NCBI GenBank assembly: GCA_013399115.1
Contig: VXAA01005241.1
Coordinates: 1 to 64,000, forward strand
DNA from: Anseranas semipalmata
Lineage: Eukaryota > Chordata > Aves > Anseriformes > Anseranatidae
Direction of reading: 5' to 3'
DNA length: 64,000 bases
The translations under genes and the position numbers were made by a program. Below the pieces are notes generated by a model, which worked only from the letters and a program-made list of their open reading frames with translations, searched no databases and was not told where the DNA came from. This document shows, one piece after another, positions 12,520 through 27,089 of the stretch (position 1 is its first letter; each line of letters starts with the position of its first letter).

Positions 12520-15500
12520 GAAGTTATTGGCATCTCTTGCATAGGATAATGATAATGCCCATGTGGAGAAAGGAATCTTTTGAACAGGATGGTTAGATGC
12601 TGTTCAGCTAGTGACAGTCACCATTTCCAGTGTGACAGTGACTCCAGTTGGATTTACTCTCCCTGAAGCATTTTTTGATGAATTCTTACACCCAGCTGGC
12701 CCATGGTCCTGTGTGATCAATTCTGCATCTGCAGGAACAGTCTCCATTAATTACAAGTGTGTTATCCGTGTACAGTTTGGTCAATTCTATGGCCAGAACT
12801 GTCTGGTGGAGTTTCTGGAATGATCAGGATCTCCACTCAGGATGTTAATCGATATATTTGAACAAGCAAATAGTGCCTATCTATTGGACTATGTACTACA
12901 TATGCTGCCTGTGGGAAGCTCTGGGTCTGTCTCAAAGTCTCACCTGAACAACTCTTGCAGCAATTGGTCAAATGTTTTGTTGTGAAGTCAACTAGGAATT
13001 AAATGTCTTGTCTCAGGTTAGTTTGTTCTCTCACATCAGTCTGCTGTTTCCCCTATGTAGAAGATGGCTTTGAAGCTCCTGGATCACACAGGAAATTGAG
13101 TTTGTTGGCTATGCCTACAGGTACAGCTTTGATACCAAACTACACTGAAATTGAAACTACAATGTCCTTCTTGTAGCAGAATTAGAACTTAAATTCCAGA
13201 GCTCTTGCCACACCAGCTGTCACTTGAACCATAAACTGGTTATTGCCAGTTACACAAAATGCTCTAAACAATGAGCATGAGCACTAGGTGAAGCCCTTAA
13301 TTTCTATCCTTATAGACACTCTCTTTTACTTTTTTTTAATTTATTTTGCATAATGACAGAGTTTCATTATAGCTGCGGAAACTTGATACCACCTGAACTG
13401 GTGCTGCTGCCCATTTTTTTAACAACAACTTACTCATTGGAGCATTCATCCAGAAATGGGAATCCTGGCTTCAGTAGTAAAGTCTAAGGGTTTGGTCTAG
13501 CTCTTCAAAATCAAAATTCTAACCTTGAATCTAGATTATGAACAGCCATAAATATGGAGTGATCACATTTTTAGCTTTGGCTTGATCAGAAACCAGGCAG
13601 GAAAACCCAGATTCTTGTCTGGTGTTTCAGATACTTAAACCTAGGACTTGCACTATTTTTTATGTCTACAGGGCTTGCAAAAATATTTTTTTGTCTTCCT
13701 ACATGACATCCTCTAAACTCTTCTGTACTAGTAGAGGAATAAAGCTTATATAAACAGTTGAATCCTAACACTCTGCTTTAAACAGAGTAAAACCTAACGA
13801 AAGTTTTCAAAAGCTTCCTTTATTTCCAATAGTCCTTAAATCAGTACGGTGTTTATTGTCAACCAGCTCTGTTTTGTGTAATGATTTGGAGACTTCATCA
13901 AATAAATGGACAGACTAACACAGCTGCCATAATGTCAGCCATTGGAATTTCATTAGCAAAGTAAGTCATTTGCTATCTCAAGTCATTTACTACCCTTACT
14001 ATCCTATTACATCCATTTCAGATGTAATTCCTTTGAATTGCTAGTCTACTTGTCTGAGACTGCCCTTCCACCCAAGTAAGAAAATATTTACCTGAGCAAA
14101 ACAAATTGGATTTGGTCCGTGGTTCCTGAAGCATCACAGAGAGAGGAGTTCTCTTGTACTCACATTTTTTTTTTTTTTTCTTAAGTGATAAGACTTAATA
14201 CTTATGAGTCCTGATCTGAACTCTTCTTTTCAATCTCCCATAGAATCAAATTGACGTTCCTTGCTTAGGACAGCCTGTTGCTTAAGACACTTTACAGGCT
14301 GGCTGCAGAGAATGTCTCCCTTCTTATTGGTGCTATTAACTTCATTTTGTATCAATCAACCACAGGGCAGTTCATTCTAATGGTATATAATAAAGGGATT
14401 TAGTCAGTTTTTTAATTGTATTCTGTTTTGTTTTTATATATTTCATACATAACTAACACAAAACATATTTATTAATTAGTATTATTCAGTTTTATTGGAA
14501 CCATTTCCAATTATAGAAAAATAAGTAATGAAATTACCTTAATTCAAATACAGACCAATAAAATAGAAACTAATCTTATTACGAATTATATACATAGCCT
14601 TAGGAAGAGCAAATATTACTATTTTTGCAAGACTGTATTATATTTCTTGAGCTGCCCTCTGTATTTTCTCAGCAAACAATTCTTTATTTGGTATAAAAGG
14701 CACACTTTAAAAATGCAAAGTGTAGTAAAGAACCTTTTAGTCATTTTCTCTTGCCCTTGGATGTCTCTAATTGACTAACTACTTTAACCCCACCTCATAA
14801 ATGCAGGAAGGATGCTGAGGAACTGACAATGATTTTCCCAAAATCTAAACTGAGAGGAAGATGGCTGTGATTAATGTTACCTACTCCCCCTTTCCCATCA
14901 CAAATCTGCAACCTCTCCTTCCAAGTGATTTGTATAGTAAAGTGGGTCCCTGCTGCTTACATTTAAACCAGGGTGATAGAACCAGTGAGAAGAAAGCATC
15001 AAAATACTCAATTTTCTGTGAGAAATATACATCTCTGAAACAAACAAACAAACAGACAACAACAACAACAAAAAAAACAGTGTCTCTTGTCCACAAACAG
15101 ACAAATCCTGGATTAGAGGCACATTGGTGCTTATGGGAATTTGAGGTAGCTCACCCTACCAAGGTGAAGCCAAAAAAGTTTCCTCTTCAGAAGTTCATGC
15201 GTCTGTCCTCAAATTCCTTATCAATTCCCAAGTTGCATATGATTAACTAGGTTCAGAAGTATGTCACATATTTCCCATGCATATAACTGTCAAATAAATG
15301 AATAATTCAATGAACATATGTGAAAAAGATACACACAGTTACAATAAGAATACTTTTTTTTTTTTTTTCTGGAGAGTTCAATTTAAAGAAGTCACCACAT
15401 TATGTTCTAGGGGCAGGCTCTTCTGATGAACAGAATAACAAACAAGATAACATTTGTAGGTAGAAGGGAACACTTCCATCTGAACAATGGTGTACCTGCA

Positions 15501-17926
15501 AAAACAGACAAAACTTTCAGGTAAAGTAGCTGTCTTTCAGGTGTGAAAAATAAATTCAATTTAATAATAAAATAATCTCTGACTTAGAGATCAGTAAACA
15601 GCAGTCTACACTTTTTAAGGGGAAACATATGTGAGATGATCAGAAGCATTGTTCTTTCATAGCATATAGAAATGGGTGCAATACACGGCAACAGTAGAAG
15701 AAGGTGCCTGCTGTGGGGTCTGTCAAGTTATGACATTGACTCAGAAAGAATGAATGCATATGAGCACCTCTGAGCTGCCTGAGCTTTGAACAAGGTGACC
15801 TGCTAAGCCATGGGCTGTTCTGAGGTAAAGGTATTTAGGTGCTTACATGTTTACATGATTTAAAAGTGATCTTCAGGTGTAAAATATAATCCCGAAAATG
15901 GGGAAGGACCAAAGACTGACATAATGCTGATGTGGTGCTACAGCTTGGAAAATGCTTAAGATGACTATTAATATTACACATTACTGTTACTTATTTTTTT
16001 CTTAAAAGATTTTTTTTTTTTTTATCATTCTAGCTGTAGAGCTGAAATGCCTCAAGTGGAACCCAAACATTGGTAATGTTGTGCATCCTCCATATCTGCA
16101 ATAAAACAAAATAAATGTAGACAGAAAGTATAACTTTATCCTCTGAATTATATCAGGATGGAAATTCTGCTTATTGTTGTAACTAAAGGCTATGTTCTCA
16201 CAGTGTATATTAAAAGGTCATAAAAAGCTGTTGATGATGTTCACGTTTTCTTTTCTTACTTGAAAGTAGTTATGAAAAAAGCAATATGAACACGGATTTT
16301 TAATATAAAATACCTTTTCCACTTTAGAGCTAACACTATATGGAATGAAAAGCCATTTACTTGATGGCTGAAGATGGGAATGAATACAAACAGATCCTGT
16401 TTCTATTTAGCTTATCTATAGTATAGCATGAGCCAGTCAGAGACGTTTAAGTAGATTACTGTTAATACAGGAGTATGATGTTTAATTTTCTTAACTACAG
16501 TGTACTAGATCAAATTTTATTCTGTGATCCTTCCAGTGTGTACAATAACATAGTAATAGGTGTGCACAAATTAGAAATAACTAAGCTATCTAACTCAAAC
16601 GGGTGCAAAGAATGGCACAGGGGCTTTTTTCTTTATCTGAAATGAAAAGATACAGACATTCTAACCAGGCAAATGTTAGTATCTGAAGATGTTATAAATA
16701 GAACAAATCTTTTTAATTGCTCAGATCTTAGCCAAAGACCTAAACTGAACTTGATGGATCTATTCTGTTCTTCTTTAGGCATATTTATGAGAATACAGAC
16801 GATTAAATGATCAAAGGAGGAAAACCTGATGAAGATATCTTTTCTAGTCAGGTATTAAATTTCTAGGATGACCTTTACTTTCAAAACATTCAAGTTTTAT
16901 GATATTAGAAAGATGTCATGCCAGCCAAAGTGAATGTGCCATTTTCAAACAGGAGAGAAGTCAAGATTCGTTCTTCAATCAAATTATCTTTACTTAGAGA
17001 AGAGATCTATGCATATTCCTTCAAAATACATTAAAATATTAAATAAATAAAGCGCAGGCTATAGCCTATGCTACCAAACTATCAAAAAGAATCACATATA
17101 CCTCCAACTACATGGTCAATTACAATCACTGTTTTAGGTATTGATGTGTTTTATTGATGTGTATTGATGGAAAACTTCCCAGTCACACAGAAGAGAGGCA
17201 AGAACCAAGTCTTCCTTCACAAGTTCTCTGATCCCTTGGTGGAGTGGTACCAAAAGGGTATCATAGCAGCGGTGCATGATTATTGTTGTTGAAAAAAGAA
17301 AGATTTTGTACTGAAATAATTTTTTACTGAATTAAATGTTCTGGATAATGAAGATGGCTATTTCAATAAGTAATACGAAGCAAATTTAAACCTCATTAAA
17401 TTTGAGCGGAAGCTTTAGATTTTGGTTTTTTTGTTGTTGTTGTTTGTTTTTGTTCTGAAACTGAAGCAAAATACTGGTTATTCATGCAGCCTTGCTGTTA
17501 TCAGCTTCACTCTGTGGAAACAAAACGTGAATGAACAATGTACAAAAGAAGAGCATTTTACTTAGACCTTTCTTGGTAGAAACCATGATAACTAAGAATT
17601 TTCAAGGGAAAACAAAACAAAACACAACTCTGCTCCTTTGAACTCCAGTTGCTGTAGAATACCGAGCTGCAAATGCAGCAAGCTAGTGAGTTCCACGTCT
17701 TGCTTTCTTAAGGGAGACAGGTTTTGTACTGTGGAATAATATTGTCACCTTGATGTCACCACCTAAAAGGAAGGTGAAACATTAGAGGAAAAAAATAAGC
17801 TGTATTGCTACTTTAGAGTAGCTGGGAATACTAGGAAGATGTGTTGCAAGGAAAAGACTATAATACGAAATGAGGCTTCCTGATCAAATGTGTACAGACA
17901 TATCAACTAACAAAATAACTAATATA

Positions 17927-17980
17927 TTTTTTCTCTCTTTTTCTTTTTTTTTTTCTTTTCTTTTTTTTTTTTTTTTTTTT
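17927..17980. repeat. T-rich low-complexity tract
   Basis: A pyrimidine tract of about 54 bases, mainly T with scattered C, ends in about 22 consecutive T. It is the longest pyrimidine tract in the first 20 kb. No transposon body was recognised beside it. Confidence 0.9.
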
Positions 17981-19609
17981 AAGACTGGAGATCTTACTGT
18001 GTTAGCCAAGTCCAACAAAAATCTGTAACAGAATATTAAAATGTGGAATGTCTGCACCTAAATCCCCTAAACTTTGACTTAGTAAATGCTCAATTCTTTC
18101 AAACCGGCATTTAATACAAACAGTTTAAAAAGCCAAACAGTAGTTCTAGAAATAACTTCACTCACATCTTCTGAGAACTTAAAATTACATTTATATCTGT
18201 ATATACTTATATGTTTAATAAGACTACTTGAGAAACAAGGTACCCTGAAACTGAGAGAAGTGTAGAATCTGGCCAATGTCAACACAAGAAATGTGGCAGC
18301 TACTTTGTTTCGAGAAATATGTATTTAGAGGCGAATACCAAAAGGAATAATGCTGAAATCATATCATCTTAATGGAAATCAAACTACTGCACTTGTCTCC
18401 TGGGCCATTGCCAATATCTTTGCAAAACTTCTGACCATATCAGGGAAAAGAAAACCCCCACAGTGCTGTTGAGATTTTCTCCTTAACAGAACTAGAACAA
18501 TTTTAAAAATAATTTCCCTTGTGTCCTTCTGAAATCTTGTAAGTGTGTGGTAAAGAGCCTAGAGAATCAGAAAGCACAGCACATGTAGGATAAGAGGGAT
18601 GAACGTCATCTTATTCAGGTGTCTGGGAATCTGTGAGGAGGAAAAATGCTTACTAAAGCCTTCTGAGATACTGTGCAGTTTGTTAATTCAAAGAACTGTT
18701 TTAGAAATTTATTTGGTATTTTAATTTTATGCTTTTAAGTTTCAAGTGCAGACTGTCAGGTACAAGATGAAATCCATTACTAAGAAAAATGCAATGCTCA
18801 AGTGTTATGAAAGGTTATACATCACACACTTTCTGGTATATAAAAACATTTGAGTAAGAACACTAGGGCTTATAAAAAAGCAAGATGTATCAAATTATGT
18901 GGAATTGTTACAAAGCACGGTGAGTGTTAAAAGGACAGGGAAGCATGAGAGGAGACTGTGCAGGGTGTTGTGTGGTCTGCAAAGGTAGTACCCTTAGGAA
19001 TCGGCAGAAGTCACCTGTAGGGAATGGGTTAAATCTGTCCTTCCATGGTTAATAACAAAATAGGAGACAAGCAGTACTGATTATTTTGTTACAAAGTGCT
19101 CAGTGCTTGACATTTCTTTTGGGGAGCAATATCATATTCTGCCAGAGATTCTCCCTGCAGGGATTTCCTCATGGGTTGCCTGGCTAGGAGCTGGTGTGAC
19201 TCAAGGGCACAAGGGCTGTGGAAACCTGAGTGATTCTTTACTTCACCTGCTGTGACTGTAGGCTTATCAGAGGTGCAAATATAAGGTGTGTGCAGCTGAG
19301 GGTCATTTCACATTGGACCAAAAGTAAGCAGTCAGTGAGTCGTTCTACTTCAGAGCTTGCCTCAGGACTTCTTTGCTCGGGGTTGTCAATAAAGCAGATC
19401 CTATCATTTTGTGGGAAACAAGATAAACAAGATGACGGGGACAAGATTTTTCAAACTATTTGGGCTGTATAATAAACAACTCTAATTACCTCTGATCCTA
19501 TTACTTTGGAAAACACTGGCCTGCTTTCTTAATTTCACTTTGAATAGACAAACTATCTAAGTAACAGACATAAGTAATTCTGCATTTTGGGAACAGAGAG
19601 CAGTATCTT

Positions 19610-19950
19610 TCCTCTTACCTGAAGGTATTCTGTATTAGCAGAGTAACAAGGTTTTACTTCAAGAGCAATTATCAACAGTATCACACATAAAGAAATTCAA
19701 TAATACAGCGAGTCTCTGTACTAGAAAAAATGTTGTCTGCATCCCCCACCCCTTCCCCCGGAGCAACTGTAAGTCAAAAGCATGCTGCAAAATAATCCTA
19801 AATCTTTATACTCCCCGTTTGCACCAAGCTTATTATCTAGTTACTGATTCCTCCTTATTCTTTAAATAGACTTGTCCTGGGGAACCTACCATCTGCCTGA
19901 TGTAAACTGCCCCGTTAATTCTCACCTGGCTACAGCTGCAAAACAGATGT
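19610..19950. promoter_or_regulatory. Candidate conserved non-coding element
   Basis: This is a repeat-free block of complex sequence with a C-rich patch (CCCCCACCCCTTCCCCCGGA, 19743-19762). It also carries GAGCAATTATC near 19662 and CCCGTTAATTCTCACC near 19910. The texture resembles conserved enhancer sequence, but no alignment is possible here. Confidence 0.2.
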
Positions 19951-20316
19951 GAACAAGGAAAGAGATTTAATGAATGAGACCTGGTAAAGATCTCAGTAGG
20001 GTGTCTCTTTCAATTCAGACCACGTTGGTAGTTAGTATGACAACAAGCTGTTACCATCTAATGATTTCAGTTCCTTAAGTATAATGAGGCCCATGCTCTC
20101 AGTATGGTTTAGACTGGACAACTCAAACTTCTGTTCTGTTGCAAAATTACATGTAAAATTTTCATTGAATAAGGCTTCAACATAGAAACAGCTAACTCTA
20201 ATGGAAAAACCCATTAGTGACCTGTCAGTACATTAAGATAAAAACAAAACAAAATAATCAATCAAGCAAAACCTTTTGGATTTAAATATCCAGTATTTTC
20301 TTGAAAATAATCTGGC

Positions 20317-20352
20317 AAAAAAGAAAAAAGAAAAAAAAAAGAAAAAAAAAAG
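20317..20352. repeat. (A)n/G purine tract
   Basis: This is an adenine tract with single-G interruptions every 6-10 bases. It is plain low complexity. Confidence 0.9.
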
Positions 20353-23300
20353 GGAAAACAGACAACCAAGATAAAGAAAATGCTTGAAGTATGAAAAAGC
20401 TGAAGTTCTTCATAATAGATAAATATGTAGAACCCCTGAAAATGAGTAATTTGAGAAACTATGGCCATTTTCCTCTTGAATTGAAACAGGGGTATAACAC
20501 TTGAAATTGTGTGCATTATATTTATACCATATTCAATTACCTTTGAGTTTTTCTTGGCGTAAGTTTCTTTGGGTAGGAAGTGCTACTGAAAAGGTGCTAT
20601 TCTGGCATACACCTCATACAGAAGTTTGAGATGCTTCAACCATACCCTTTTAAGACTACAGTTGTCTCAATAAGAGCTTTGGGAAAACTATGTCATCTAG
20701 GCATTCTTGCTTGGATGAATAAATCTTTGTGAAAATTGATGATGTTGAGTGGGACGTTCTGATTTCAAGACCAGAACATCTTTGACCTATAAAAGAGAGA
20801 AGCCTGCTAATGCAGTAGTACTATATTTTGACTTATTCTTATTATCTAGTCTTACAACATTCTGAAAATAAATATTTTTATGAGGGGGGAACTTCCTCTC
20901 TGTTTCACATACAGAGAGCTTTTCTTAAATCAATCTTCTTTTCCCTGCTGATTAAACTGAAAAATAAACTCCTAATTAGGAGGTTCTGAAAGTTCTGTTT
21001 TTGATGTTAGCTCTGGAAGTTATTCACTGGAGGAGGTGATAGGGTACTGAGGGTGCTTCTGAGTCATCCCCAGTGCCCAAGCTGTTATGCAGGATATAAA
21101 AGACATACAGAAGAGAACTAGTCAGATTTGGAACCTGCCTTTACATCACTGTTACCCCTGAGATGAACTCAATTCATTAAAAAAGTTATTTCTCAGGAAG
21201 TGTCTTAAAAGGTTGTTTGAACTTAAAGCTCAGGCTCTGTTGGTATTCAGACCATACCTATTCTCTACATTATTTGGGGCCATGCTTTGAAGTTTTTCCT
21301 TTCTCCTGGGTATTCTAGCTAATATAGTTCATTGTGAAATGAGAGTACAGAAAAATACCGTATCATCATATTACTTGTCTCAGGCTTGAAAAGCTACAGG
21401 AAACTTTAAAAGATATTTTCTCTTATTAGAGATGAACACAGTTGTAAATAAAATCTCGATGACAACAATTTGACAATTGTTTTGTTTAACTTAGTATTTC
21501 TTTTATCCTGTCTTACAATATAAATATTACAGATCATATTCATGGAAAATCTGTCTTCTATTTTTTCACCATATGTCCACTATTCAAAAGCAGCAGAATT
21601 CACCACTGGAAGAAGTGAAAAGAGAATGTAATCAGATTTGCCATTTCTCTTTTCCATACCTATTCTCTCAAGTTTCACACGTGTGCACATACTGAATTGT
21701 GCATTTGCTGTGTCTCTCACTTTGCTTCAGAGAATGGCAGGAAATTCATTGCTGGGTGGCAGAACATGCTGACTCTGCAGAGCTACGAGATATCTTCATC
21801 ATGACTCTGCCCTCATCAATCCCAACAACTTTAGAAGCTGTGTTTGAATGATGCTTAGGAGAAAGCTCAGCTCCTCAAATCAAACTGTCCTGAGTACATT
21901 ACTTTTCTTTCTCTTGACTGTTTCATCTCCTAGCTGGCCCTTACGACATTTCTTAATTTAACATGATCATTAAGCTCATTGCAGGCTGATAAAGTAGCTA
22001 GGCAATTTAAACAAATCTGGTTTTACTCAAAAGAAATTTTGAAAATAAAGTAGATTTGAAATTCATTTTTACAATACAATGATTTTAATAAGGAACAGTT
22101 TCTATATAGAGATGGTGATTTTGTTGACTTTTCTCTGGAATATCAGAATAGTCTCTCTGAGATCAAAAGGCCACGTGCAGTAGTTTCTGTTGCTTTCTCT
22201 TTTGTCCCATGAAGATCATCCAGAAGACCACTGTTTGCTCTGATGTTTTACTTTACTGAAATCTTGAGTGAGGATGTAATAAAGAAAACTCCTTTCCATA
22301 TGGGGCACACAGTTCCTTTTTGTTAATTTTTGATGTTAAGCAGGGCCCAGTCAGATCCTACTCTTCAGGTCAGTGGGCTGAGAGCAGTAAACTCAGTCTT
22401 CCTCCTGTTTCAGTCTGCCCTAGGGACAGTCCCAACTAGTTTCTCCCAAGCCAAATGTGCTGAGCTACTCACAAAATTCATGCTGTCACTTGTCATCTCC
22501 ATGCTGTCTTGTGGCAAACGCTCTTCTAAAAGCATTGCTGGAGACAAAGTGTGAAATAGAAATTCCTGTAGAAGGGGTTGCAATGCCAAAGAAAACTGTC
22601 ATGAGATCAGCCCCAAAGGATCTTCTCTCGTGACGATTGAAGAGCTCTCTGACCAGTGAAAGATGGTGCCAGGCAGGCAGGTGACAGTGGTAGAAAAGGG
22701 GACTCCAGATCCTCCTCCCAAGAAGACAATGTTCAATATGTCATTGTCCCAGCAGTGTCTTTAAAGGACATGTACTCCTTTATAGGAATTATCTGATCCA
22801 CAATGCAAAACAGGATTTGGATAGAGTGTGATGTAATTCATATATATTTTGCTATGTCAAAATCTGCCAAAATGTCTGGTTTTCTGAGAAATATTTACCA
22901 GTGAAAAATATTACCTATGTCAAAGCATCTCAATCAAGTAACTGCTCATCAGCCATTTTCTTTTTTTTAATACATATCATAATTTTAATTAAAAAAAAAA
23001 ATGTATTGAGCTTCCTTGCATTTACTGCCAAGCAGCACTATTTTGGAATGAATCTGTTTTGTTAGAGTTTCTGGTTTTGAAATATTTTTGTAACACTTGG
23101 TTATATTTCCAAGTTTAGGAGAAAGTAACTGGGGGGTTCTGTTTAAGCATCTATTAAAATCTCTATGGCTCATCTTCAAGTGCATGTGATGTGTTTTGAA
23201 GGGGTTATTTTTATTGCTTCTGAAATATTTGTTATTACATTTTAAGGCAATTTATATTTTGTTATTATGTGCCATAATGACATCTGTTGCAGCAGAGTGA

Positions 23301-23879
23301 GACAAGATCAGACAAATCATTAATATTTTCTGGATTCCAATCTGAAACTCAGAAATATCAACAATGCTTCATTGATTTGAATGTTTCAATTCTACAGCAT
23401 TTTAGCAACTTCATACAAAAAAGAATATATGCATGTGCTGTCACCTATGATGAAAAAATTGAAACTAAACTAAAATACAGTCTATGCATGTATGTACACA
23501 TGTAAAGTGATGCTTTGTAAAACCAGAATTATGGAAAATAGAATAATAGTTAATATAATGACTCTGCAATTAATATCATGTATGTGAGGATAAAATGAGA
23601 GGAAGAGAAACTGAATACGTGGGTCTTTCTGTGTGTATAGAAGACGAATGGAGATTACAAACTAGATAAAAAAAAAAAAAAATCCAGTGCCATCAGCACT
23701 GAGGAGAACTGCCAAAAATGCCAGCTTCATCATTTACTGCAGCTGTGCACCTGCAAATGCCACCTGGATTGTCTGTCACTGCAGCAGTTTCAGAAAGGGC
23801 TGAATATTCAACCAGTGAGTATTCTCATGTTTTATCTACCAAATATTCTAATTACTTTTGCTGCTAATAAATGACAGAG

Positions 23880-23918
23880 GAAAGAAAAAAAACAAAAACA
23901 AAAACAAAACAAAAAAAA
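23880..23918. repeat. (AAAAC)n-like microsatellite
   Basis: Imperfect AAAAAC and AAAAC units are flanked by A runs. This is simple sequence with no associated element recognised. Confidence 0.9.
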
Positions 23919-24715
23919 TGCCTCTAGGATTTGGCTCTGTGAGCAATAAGGGTTTCAGCGGTTAAGAGTAACTTCATCTACCGTGCCAATAGATGCATCA
24001 GTAGACTGCATCAAGCAATCAAATAAGGATTACAGAAAAGTCACATTGGCTTTAATTTTCTTAGTTTGACTGCTTGGCATACATTGCAGATAATAATTAA
24101 TTCAGGCTGTTTCTAACAAAGAATAACCTCAGAAAGTTTAATGTTTATGAGCAGTCCAACCAAAATGTGAAATGCAAACTCTTTAAAGTTTCTTTGAATT
24201 TCCTGTTGTCACGAAGGGATGTAATAATACATCACTGTGGAATAGCTGTTATTATATATTAATACCATGTGGCGTTCAAAAAAAAAAGAAAAAAAAAAAG
24301 ATGAAAGTTGTTAAACAGCAGAAAAGAGTCAGAGAAAGTAAGAACTGATTGTCTAATCTAATCACACTGGTTGTGGCAGCCAGTCAGCAGCTTGGTGATT
24401 CCTGACTATCTAGATTTAAAAGAAATGAATGAAAATTCAAAAGGGAAGACCTGAAAAATTATAGGTCTATGCCTACATTGATACAGTCAATCTTCAATTG
24501 CTCTGATACCTTGTTCTGTAAATCTCTGTAGTTCAATTCCTTGGCCATTCAACCTGCAAGCTCTGCTAAATTCCTAAGGATGAGGTGATCCCTGCTTCTA
24601 TTTTCCACTGCTTCTATCCACTGGGGTCTCTTTTATGCTCCATGGTCATTCTTCTTGCAAGTAATCACAGACTTGGAAGCAGAAATAAACAGTCTACAGT
24701 CTGTCTCCTAAGACA

Positions 24716-24748
24716 GCTACAGAAAGGCTACAGAAAGCTACAGAAAGC
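24716..24748. repeat. Threefold GCTACAGAAAG repeat
   Basis: Three near-perfect copies of GCTACAGAAAG lie in tandem. The first two copies are separated by a single-base junction difference. It is a minor slippage repeat inside otherwise unique DNA. Confidence 0.8.
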
Positions 24749-26360
24749 CTAAGACTCGGTCTATGCTTAAGGAATTAGATTTACACTCTGAGAAGGTAGA
24801 GGAAAGCTTATCATGATGACAGCAAAAAGTGCAAGAAGGTTCACTTTTGTGAAAGACCTTGAAGACATCAAGAAGAAGCTTGTATTTGATACAGAGGGAA
24901 ATGAATAATAAAATAGAGGAATTCAGTTGAGAATATAGTATGATAAGATCATCTCAGCAATTATATTTTTGTGGTCTCCAGTCTAACACTCAGAGTCATA
25001 AGGAAACCACAGGACATGCAGTACCATAACCGTAACAGAGGGAGACTAGAATACAGATTGAACTGTGTTGAGAGAACACAAAACTGGATTATATGTAAAT
25101 AACCAGGGTAACAGACAGGTAAACACTCAGACACTATGGGGATTATGGAAAGGAGGCTGGTTTGTAAAGTAAGGTAGCAATACTTAGGTTATTCCTTAGG
25201 TTATGTTTCAGACCTACTGAAGTTTGTTAGAAAGATCAGAATTTTAAAATATTATGGAAGAAGTGACAGGATTTATACATTATATAGACTGACTGAGCAG
25301 GAAAAGAAAAGGAAGCAGATGACTTCAATATTATGGGGCCCAGAAACAAGCGAAGTGCATACTGTTAAACATAACAGGGTGTCTCTGGAGAGACTTGTGA
25401 ACTCCTTTTTTTCACCAAAATTCAGCAGAAGGTTTTGAGTACGACTGAACAGGGAAGTTCTTTCTCTGGAGCTGTGTTTATCACAGACAGTAGTAGACAG
25501 AGTAGACTCAGGCAGTCCTTGTGGCAGACACTAAATCTGAAATAAAAAAAAGGCTAAGCAACCAAAATAATTTCACATAAAATAATCACATGCTTGTTTT
25601 TATTGAATAAGGAATGTTACTACTTCACATGGAAGCCTCTGCAGAGTTTAAAATAAACTTTTACAAGAGTATTCTGCATTGTGTGTGCCTTAATAGCTTC
25701 TGCATATTGTCATCTAGTCATTTGTACAACTAGATGATTTCTTTCCAATATATAAAAACAAATTACACTTTAAGTCATAACTTGTAATTGTTCTTTCCAA
25801 TGTGCTCGGTGGAAGACAACAAAACATGAGAAAACAAATAAAAACACTGCTAAAGTGTGTCTTTGAAGACACAGTGTGTCCACAAGGGGCAGCATAAAGT
25901 GGTATTTCTTTCCCAGTTGCCAATGTGATGAAGAAATTTCTTTTAGAAGACACAGTATATCTTCCCAGGGGTACTTAGACAGCTCCCTGTCCTCCCTTAT
26001 TTTTGACAAGAAGCATCTCCACAAAACCCTTTGTGCTCCTCTAAGAAAACAGACTGCTATTTGTGAAGCTGGTATGAACTAAAAGACAGGGATTTTCTTC
26101 ATTCCTTCCTGACATAAAGATATATCACCCAAGCTAGTAAACAAACAATCTAGAGCTGATTGGCAATTCACCATTAGATTTTTTTTATTTTTATTTTTTC
26201 CAGGTAAGAAATCTTGTTCTTTACATGATCTGTATATTCTTTTCTCAGCTTTTCTATTTTCCAAAATAAATAAATAGTCATTATCAGATTTTTTTGCTGG
26301 TTTGAAGAAATAATATTGAGTTGTTATGAACTGGAACATTCCTCAGATGCACGCAGTTCC

Positions 26361-26391
26361 AAAAAAATAAAAATAAAATAAAATAAATAAA
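26361..26391. repeat. (AAAAT)n/(AAAT)n microsatellite
   Basis: A-rich units interrupted by T grade from AAAAAAT through AAAAT to AAAT. No source element is recognised. Confidence 0.9.
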
Positions 26392-26660
26392 TTTTACTGT
26401 CTGTATAATTATTTGAGATTTTCTGTCATCCATATGCAGAAAAGTCCATAAAAAATATTATCAATCTTAACTGCGTGGAGGTAATGTGTCTATCTTCAGT
26501 CTTGAGGCCTTGCAAACTCAGTACAAAGCCTACGCCCTGTTACTACCAATGATACTATTGTATCACTAAGCTATAGTGTTACAACTCTGACTGACAGAAA
26601 TGAGATACCATTTTCCCTCAGAAACACACCCTTGTTAAGGGGCCTTGAAACAGCCAAGGG

Positions 26661-26689
26661 TTTTTTTTTTTTTTTTTTTCCTTTTTTTG
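26661..26689. repeat. Poly-T run
   Basis: Nineteen consecutive T are followed by CC and seven more T. This is simple sequence. Confidence 0.9.
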
Positions 26690-27089
26690 TTCTTAACAAT
26701 CTTAAATGGATCCAGAGGTTTCTATGAGTAAATCCATCAAAACCTCAGTCCCTAATATTTAATGTGAAATATAAAGGGTTGCAAATGTAACACTATAAAT
26801 GTTTACTTTGATAATATCATAATCACTTTTTGTGCTCTTGACCTATAATACAGAAGTCTAATGGCACTTCTCAGTCAAAGTTTAATAATTAGTTTGGTTC
26901 CTTGTTTGGACTCTAATTTAAATGACAATCTTCCCTCCTTATGAAAAGAATAGCTGGATTAAATATGTGTAATTGGCAATGTGTGCACTGAGGGCATAAA
27001 GGTAAATAAATGAATGGCTCTGTCCTATCTCTTCTCACATATACACTCACAAAGAAGTCTTTTCCTCTTCCACTCCATACACATAGCAA

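Larger units (their letters stand above)
9705..19600. other. Unique AT-rich DNA with many poly-T runs, no gene seen
   Basis: No recognisable coding exon or transposon was found. Homopolymer or simple runs lie at 12503-12519 (A), 14166-14179 (T), 15354-15368 (T), 16010-16023 (T) and 17422-17445 (TTG-rich), with CAAA and CAA units at 15040-15078. A short threefold TATTGATGTGT-like repeat lies at about 17137-17168. Open frames such as 11025-11282, 12611-12823 and 14861-15250 on the plus strand were read, and none resembles a known family. Confidence 0.6.
19951..27089. other. Unique AT-rich DNA with A-rich tracts, no gene seen
   Basis: No recognisable exon or transposon was found. A-rich tracts lie at 20317-20352 (A with G interruptions), 23668-23682 (A), 23880-23918 (AAAAC-like), 24278-24299 (A) and 26361-26391 (AAAAT and AAAT-like). 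A T run lies at 26661-26679. A threefold GCTACAGAAAG repeat lies at 24716-24748. Small open frames, all under 90 codons, carry no recognisable domain. Confidence 0.6.

Noticed and set aside
12611..12823. 70-codon plus-strand frame with a protein-like mix of residues
   Set aside because: No recognisable domain, no splice-site context I could defend and no supporting neighbour; expected by chance in 64 kb.
14861..15250. 129-codon plus-strand frame
   Set aside because: It reads through CAAA, CAA and A runs as Lys, Gln and Thr repeats; no domain seen.
22330..22375. TTAAGCAGGGCC word resembling part of 5S rRNA or a 5S-derived SINE
   Set aside because: The match extends only about 11 bases and the expected flanking 5S sequence is absent.
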